Below are positions 60,236-64,000 of a DNA stretch of 64,000 nt, piece by piece (the stretch's first letter is position 1; each line of letters begins with the position of its first letter). This DNA comes from SZUA-254 sp964596065 (lineage in GTDB: Bacteria > Bacteroidota > Ignavibacteria > UBA10030 > SZUA-254), in assembly GCA_964596065.1 (NCBI GenBank), contig CAZQSM010000003.1, positions 1 to 64,000 of the forward strand. The letters are read 5' to 3'. Both the position numbers and the translations under genes were made by a program. The notes under the pieces were generated by a model that was not told the origin of the DNA, searched no databases, and saw nothing but the letters and a program-made list of their open reading frames with translations.

Positions 60236-60287
60236 TTCAACGCCCCGGTTTCCGGGGCCCTCCACGGAGTTCATTCCCGACAACGTC

Positions 60288-61271
60288 ATGAAGATCCTGA
60301 TCACCGGCGCCACCGGCTTCATCGGAAGCCACATCGCCGACCGCCTCCACGCCGCCGGCCATTCGCTGAGCGCCATCGTGCGCGGGTCGTCCGACAAAAA
60401 ATGGATCGCCCGACTCCCCGTCGAATACCGCGAGGGTGAATACGCCGACGGCGCGTTCCTCCGGAAGGCGGTCGCCGGCGCGGAGATGATCTACCACGTC
60501 GCCGGCGTGACCAAGGCGAAGACGACGGAAGGCTACATGCAGGGGAACCACGCGGTGACCCGCGACCTGCTCGCCGCCGTGCTCGCCGCGGGAGGGCCGC
60601 TGCGGCGGTTCGTGCACGTGAGCAGCGGAGCCGCGGTCGGGCCGGCGTCCGCCGGCGTCCCGGTCGACGAAGCCACCCCGTTCCACCCGATCACCAGCTA
60701 CGGGCGGAGCAAGATGGAGGCCGAGAAGGAATGCCTGAAGGCGATGCACTCCATCCCGCTCACGATCGTGCGGCCCCCGGCCGTCTACGGGCCCAGGGAT
60801 ACCGACGTGTTCGAATTTTTCCGGACGATGCGCAGGGGGATCCAGCCGCTGATCGGGTTCGGGGAAAAACTGGTGAGCCTGATCCACGTCTCGGACCTGG
60901 CCGACGGCATCATCCTGGCGGGCGAGCACCCGAAGTCCGCCGGCCAGACCTATTTCATCTCGAGCGGGGCGCATTACAACTGGCTCCACGTCGGCGACGT
61001 GACGGCCGCCGTGATGAACCGGCGCCCCCTCCGGATCAAGATACCCGAATGGTGCGTCTACGCGATCGGGGCGGTGGCCCAGACGCTGGCGGCGTTCGGC
61101 GACAAACCGGCGGTGATCAACCTGGAGAAGGCGCGGGACATCGTGCAGGACGCCTGGATCTTCGACGGCTCGAAGGCGGTCCGTGAATTGGGATTCAGCG
61201 AGAAACTCTCGCTCGAAGAGGGCGTGCGGACCACGCTCGAATGGTACCGCGCGCAGGGCTGGCTGACCTGA
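60288..61271 (+). CDS. NAD-dependent epimerase/dehydratase, putative ceramide-pathway reductase CerR
   Basis: A 327-aa extended short-chain dehydrogenase. It opens MKILITGATGFIGSHIADRLHAAGH (GxxGxxG), with SGAAVGPASAGVPVDEATPF, the YxxxK pair in SYGRSKMEAEKECL, and TIVRPPAVYGPRDTDVFEFFRTM. Homologues next to spt genes reduce the 3-keto group in bacterial ceramide synthesis (CerR). Divergence from the spt-like gene through a shared promoter supports this, but other sugar- or lipid-modifying reductases look alike. The ATG with the Rossmann start is used although the frame is open upstream. Confidence 0.72.
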   Translation: MKILITGATGFIGSHIADRLHAAGHSLSAIVRGSSDKKWIARLPVEYREGEYADGAFLRKAVAGAEMIYHVAGVTKAKTTEGYMQGNHAVTRDLLAAVLAAGGPLRRFVHVSSGAAVGPASAGVPVDEATPFHPITSYGRSKMEAEKECLKAMHSIPLTIVRPPAVYGPRDTDVFEFFRTMRRGIQPLIGFGEKLVSLIHVSDLADGIILAGEHPKSAGQTYFISSGAHYNWLHVGDVTAAVMNRRPLRIKIPEWCVYAIGAVAQTLAAFGDKPAVINLEKARDIVQDAWIFDGSKAVRELGFSEKLSLEEGVRTTLEWYRAQGWLT

Positions 61272-61325
61272 CCGCGCGCGGCGGCCGCTGACGAACCCGG
61301 TCCGCCTCCCGGCCCGGGCCCCCGC

Positions 61326-62483
61326 TCAATACAGGAACATCGGCTTCCCCAGCAGGTGCGCGACCTTCGCCTGGTACCGTTCGACGTCGTAGAGTTCGTC
61401 GACGTCCACCCGCTTCTTTCCCCCGACGATCGTGTCGATCGGGACGGTCGTGTAATTTCCGTCACGCAACCCGACCATCCTGCCGTGGCGGTTTGACAGG
61501 AGGAGGTCGGTGGCGAGGTACCCGTAGCTGCTGCTGACCATCAGGTCGAGCGCGTCGGGCGCTCCGCTGCGCATCAGATAGGCCAGCTGCTGGTACACTG
61601 TCCGCACCCCCGAACGCTTCTCGATCTCCTTGCTGACCCAGTCCCCGACCCCCCCCAGCTTCTTGTGGCCGTACGCGTCGGCCTCGCCGGTGAGGTGCAT
61701 CGCCCCGCCGATCGGCTTCGCCCCCTCGGAGATCGTCATGATCGAGTAGCGGCTCGGGTTCGAGTCGCGGTCGGCGACGAGGAACTTCGTCAGCTTGTCC
61801 ATGTCGAAGTCCACCTCGGAGATGATCGCCCGGTCGACGCCCGCGAGGTACGCCGAGATGAGCGAGGTCTCCCCCGAATAGCGGCCGAAGAGCTCCACCA
61901 CGGCGATCCGTTCGTGCGAACCCGTCGGGGTCCTGAGCGCGTGGATGAACTCGACGCTCCGCGTGACGGCCGTGGAAAAACCGATGCAGTAGTCGGTGCC
62001 GTGGACGTCGTTGTCCATCGTCTTGGGCACGCAGACGATCGGGACGCCCTCGCGGTGGAGCCGGGCGGCGTAGCTGAGCGTGTCGTCGCCGCCGATGGCC
62101 ACGAGCGCGTCGAGCTTCAGCGCGGCGATGACCTTCAGCACGTGCGGCGTGCAGTCGACCGTGTCGCCCTCACCCGCCGCCCCGTACCCCGCGCCGAGGA
62201 ACGCCGGGACGTGCTTGCGCCCGACCTTCCCCGGGTGCGTTCGCGACGTGTGGAGGTACGTCCCCCCGGTCCTGTCGATCGTGCGGGTATTGGCCCTGGT
62301 GAGCGGCACGACGTGCGTCGCGCGCGAATCCGGGTCGTCGGGATTATAATTCAGGAGCCCGCCCCAGCCGAGGCGGATGCCGAGCATCGTGTGCCCCGCC
62401 TCCGTCGCCCGCTGCACGGCGGCCTTGATGCAAGAATTGAGTCCGGGGACGTCTCCGCCGCCGGTGAGTATGCCGATGTTCAT
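61326..62483 (-). CDS. pfkA: 6-phosphofructokinase with pyrophosphate-type active-site residues
   Basis: A 385-aa PFK: GILTGGGDVPGLN, then GGDDT at 131-135 and PKTMDND at 153-159, followed by IAVVELFGRYSGETSL. In ATP-dependent enzymes these two motifs read GGDGS and PGTIDND; Asp and Lys at the two variable positions are the established marks of PPi-dependent PFK. So the enzyme probably phosphorylates fructose-6-phosphate with pyrophosphate, reversibly. Length fits the longer PPi/ATP clade. The start ATG overlaps the stop of the RND gene (ATGA). Confidence 0.9.
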   Translation of the reverse strand: MNIGILTGGGDVPGLNSCIKAAVQRATEAGHTMLGIRLGWGGLLNYNPDDPDSRATHVVPLTRANTRTIDRTGGTYLHTSRTHPGKVGRKHVPAFLGAGYGAAGEGDTVDCTPHVLKVIAALKLDALVAIGGDDTLSYAARLHREGVPIVCVPKTMDNDVHGTDYCIGFSTAVTRSVEFIHALRTPTGSHERIAVVELFGRYSGETSLISAYLAGVDRAIISEVDFDMDKLTKFLVADRDSNPSRYSIMTISEGAKPIGGAMHLTGEADAYGHKKLGGVGDWVSKEIEKRSGVRTVYQQLAYLMRSGAPDALDLMVSSSYGYLATDLLLSNRHGRMVGLRDGNYTTVPIDTIVGGKKRVDVDELYDVERYQAKVAHLLGKPMFLY

Positions 62484-64000
62484 TTCAGGTTTCCAGTTTG
62501 AGTGTCATTGAGGATTGCGGCCGGTACCAACCCGGACGTTGTTGACTCCCGCGCCGCCGCCGACGCGGCCCGGTCCTCCGCGGGGACGCCCGGGAGATAC
62601 GCGTACACGGCGGGTATGACGTAGAGCGTCAGCCCGCCCGAAAAGATCAGGCCCCCGACGACCGCGATGCCCATCGACACCCTGCTCTCTGCGCCGGAAC
62701 CGATGCCGAGCGCGATCGGCAGGATGCCGAGGATCGTGGAGAGGGACGTCATCAGGATCGGCCGGAGGCGCGCCGCGGCCGCGGTGACCACCGCCTCCGC
62801 CCGGCGCAGGCCCGCCCCGCGCCGCTGGTTCGCGAACTCGACGATGAGGATGCCGTTCTTGGTGACCAGCCCGATCAGCATGATGATCCCGATCTGGCTG
62901 AACATGTTGACCGTCTGGCGGAAATACCAGAGCGACAGGAGCGCGCCCGCGATGGCCAGCGGGACCGTGAGCATGATGATCAGCGGGTCGCGGAAGCTCT
63001 CGAACTGGGCGGCGAGCACCAGGTAGGTGAGCACGAGCGCGAGCAGGAAGACGAAGAGCAGGCTCCCGGAACTCTCGGCGAAATCCCGCGCGGGCCCGTC
63101 GAGCGCGGTCGTGAAGGTTTCGTCGAGGACGCTCCCCGCGATGGCCTTCATCGTGTCGATCCCCTCGCCGAGGGTGCGGCCCGGGGCGAGCCCCGCCGAC
63201 ACGGTCGCGGAGATCTGACGGTCGAACCGGTAGAGTTCCGGTGGTGTCGACTGCTCCGAAAGCCTGACGAGGTTGTCGAGCTGGACCAGGTCGCCGGCCC
63301 TGCTCCGGACGAAAATCGACGTCAGCCCGCCGGGCGTGTCCCGGTTGGGCCGCGTGAGCTGGCCGATCACCTGGTATTGCTTGCCGTCGCGGATGAAATA
63401 GCCGTAGCGCTGGCCGCTCAGGGTCAGCTGGAGCGTCTGGGCGACGTCGGCCACCGAAAGTCCCAGTGAACGCGCCCTCTCGCGGTCGATTTCCACGACG
63501 AGCTCCGGCTTGTTGAACTTCAGGTCCACGTCGGAGACCTGGAAGACGGGGTTCGCGTTGACCGAGTCGATGAAGCGCGGCAGCAGTTCCCGGAGCCTCG
63601 CGAAGTTCGGGGCCTTGATGACGAAGCGCACCGGCAGCCCGCCCCTGGATCCCCCGCCTCCGACCGCGATGGTCTGGTCCTGCGAGACGACGGTCCGGGC
63701 GTCGTTGAGCCTCCTCACCGAACCGAAGAGCGCGTCGGCGATTTCCTGCTGCGAGCGTTCCCGGTCGCCGGGGGGAACGAGCGTGACCGTCGTCCTGCCC
63801 GAATTCGCAGCGCCAGCGAAGCCCGAGGTGTTCGCGAGGACGGCGTCCGCCTCGGGGACCTCCCGGCGGACCAGTTCGATCAGGCTGTCCATGTACGCGT
63901 CCATCCTCTCGAACGACGTCCCCTCCGGGGACGTTGAATTGAGCCGCAGCCGGCTCCGGTCTTCCAGCGGCGCGAGTTCCTGCGGCAGCACGGCGAAGAA
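62480..64000 (-). CDS. RND-family multidrug efflux permease, C-terminal half (cut by window edge)
   Basis: The last 506 residues of an AcrB/HAE1-type inner-membrane transporter. The part seen starts in the FFAMLPQELAPLEDR region that follows helix 7. It includes the second porter domain (VDLKFNKPELVVEIDRERARSLGLSVADVAQTL), then helices 8-12 (LALVLTYLVLAAQFESFRDPLIIMLTVPLAIAGALLSLW, IGIIMLIGLVTKNGILIVEFANQ, RLRPILMTSLSTILGILPIALG). The upstream half with helices 1-7 lies outside the window. The tail after the last helix is Ala/Ser-rich. Confidence 0.93.
   Translation of the reverse strand, partial: FFAVLPQELAPLEDRSRLRLNSTSPEGTSFERMDAYMDSLIELVRREVPEADAVLANTSGFAGAANSGRTTVTLVPPGDRERSQQEIADALFGSVRRLNDARTVVSQDQTIAVGGGGSRGGLPVRFVIKAPNFARLRELLPRFIDSVNANPVFQVSDVDLKFNKPELVVEIDRERARSLGLSVADVAQTLQLTLSGQRYGYFIRDGKQYQVIGQLTRPNRDTPGGLTSIFVRSRAGDLVQLDNLVRLSEQSTPPELYRFDRQISATVSAGLAPGRTLGEGIDTMKAIAGSVLDETFTTALDGPARDFAESSGSLLFVFLLALVLTYLVLAAQFESFRDPLIIMLTVPLAIAGALLSLWYFRQTVNMFSQIGIIMLIGLVTKNGILIVEFANQRRGAGLRRAEAVVTAAAARLRPILMTSLSTILGILPIALGIGSGAESRVSMGIAVVGGLIFSGGLTLYVIPAVYAYLPGVPAEDRAASAAARESTTSGLVPAAILNDTQTGNLK

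Noticed and set aside
61272..61325. Terminator between the convergent CerR-like and pfk genes
   Set aside because: The 54-bp gap is very GC-rich with small imperfect repeats and no T-run.
1..64000. Mobile elements, phage genes, CRISPR arrays or defence systems
   Set aside because: No transposase, integrase, spaced direct repeats or known defence domains were seen. The PglZ domain in porX belongs to the PorX architecture, not to a BREX system.

Overview
The window is a chromosomal stretch of a GC-rich, didermic bacterium of the Bacteroidota/Chlorobiota (FCB) group, probably a deep branch such as an Ignavibacteria- or Kapabacteria-type lineage rather than Bacteroidia. The grounds are type IX secretion (T9SS) genes (sprA, porU, porV, porX, proteins with YN(Y/W)PNP C-terminal sorting domains), a complete Bat operon, LPS-export permeases (lptF/lptG) and a ceramide-type lipid locus. 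Unlike Bacteroidia, many genes have good Shine-Dalgarno sequences (AGGAGG, GAGGAG), and several intergenic regions carry sigma70-like promoters with 17-bp spacing (TTGATT/TTGACA-N17-TAnnnT) instead of TTTG/TAnnTTTG boxes. I saw no transposase, phage gene, CRISPR array, tRNA or rRNA. Coding density is very high, and many junctions are 4-nt ATGA/GTGA/TTGA overlaps.

Layout. 1-7.9 kb (minus): Bat operon moxR - DUF58 - DUF4381-like - batA - batB - batC - batD - batE (cut by the window edge). 7.9-11.1 kb (minus): argS, rsfS, a LytR_C protein and a small exported protein with its own promoter. 11.1-21.1 kb (minus): a long coupled run exbB/tolQ - exbD/tolR - tonB - OmpA-like - giant TPR protein - outer-membrane barrel - panC - stand-alone GlmU-type uridylyltransferase. 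The first five genes resemble a Tol-Pal operon without TolB. 21.2-25.8 kb (minus): arginase, accD, tsaB, tsaE and the T9SS response regulator porX. 25.9-32.9 kb (minus): the 2343-aa T9SS translocon sprA. 33.1-35.6 kb (plus): lptF and lptG. 35.6-48.5 kb (minus): a small membrane protein, a gluzincin/beta-propeller/beta-barrel protein, an M6-like pseudoprotease with a T9SS signal, porV and porU. 48.46-48.70 kb (minus): an apparent structured non-coding RNA of about 200 nt, with a consensus promoter and an intrinsic terminator, ending 7 nt before the porU start. 48.8-56.2 kb (plus): short glycogen-synthase-like protein, gmhB, lipoprotein, barrel, rpiB, glyA, tatC, polyprenyl synthase. 56.3-60.2 kb (minus): uspA, ilvE, a GNAT-like putative ceramide synthase, and an alpha-oxoamine synthase (putative serine palmitoyltransferase). 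60.3-61.3 kb (plus): a divergent NAD-epimerase (putative CerR). 61.3-64 kb (minus): a phosphofructokinase with pyrophosphate-type residues, and the C-terminal half of an RND pump.

Most of the window serves the cell envelope: secretion and its regulation (PorX, SprA, PorU, PorV, TatC), energised trans-envelope complexes (ExbBD-TonB), LPS and sphingolipid supply, and surface proteins. The points most worth checking are the putative RNA upstream of porU, the shared -10 divergent promoter of the putative ceramide genes, the dead M6 domain beside an apparently active gluzincin, and the Tol-Pal-like operon with a 1006-aa TPR protein.
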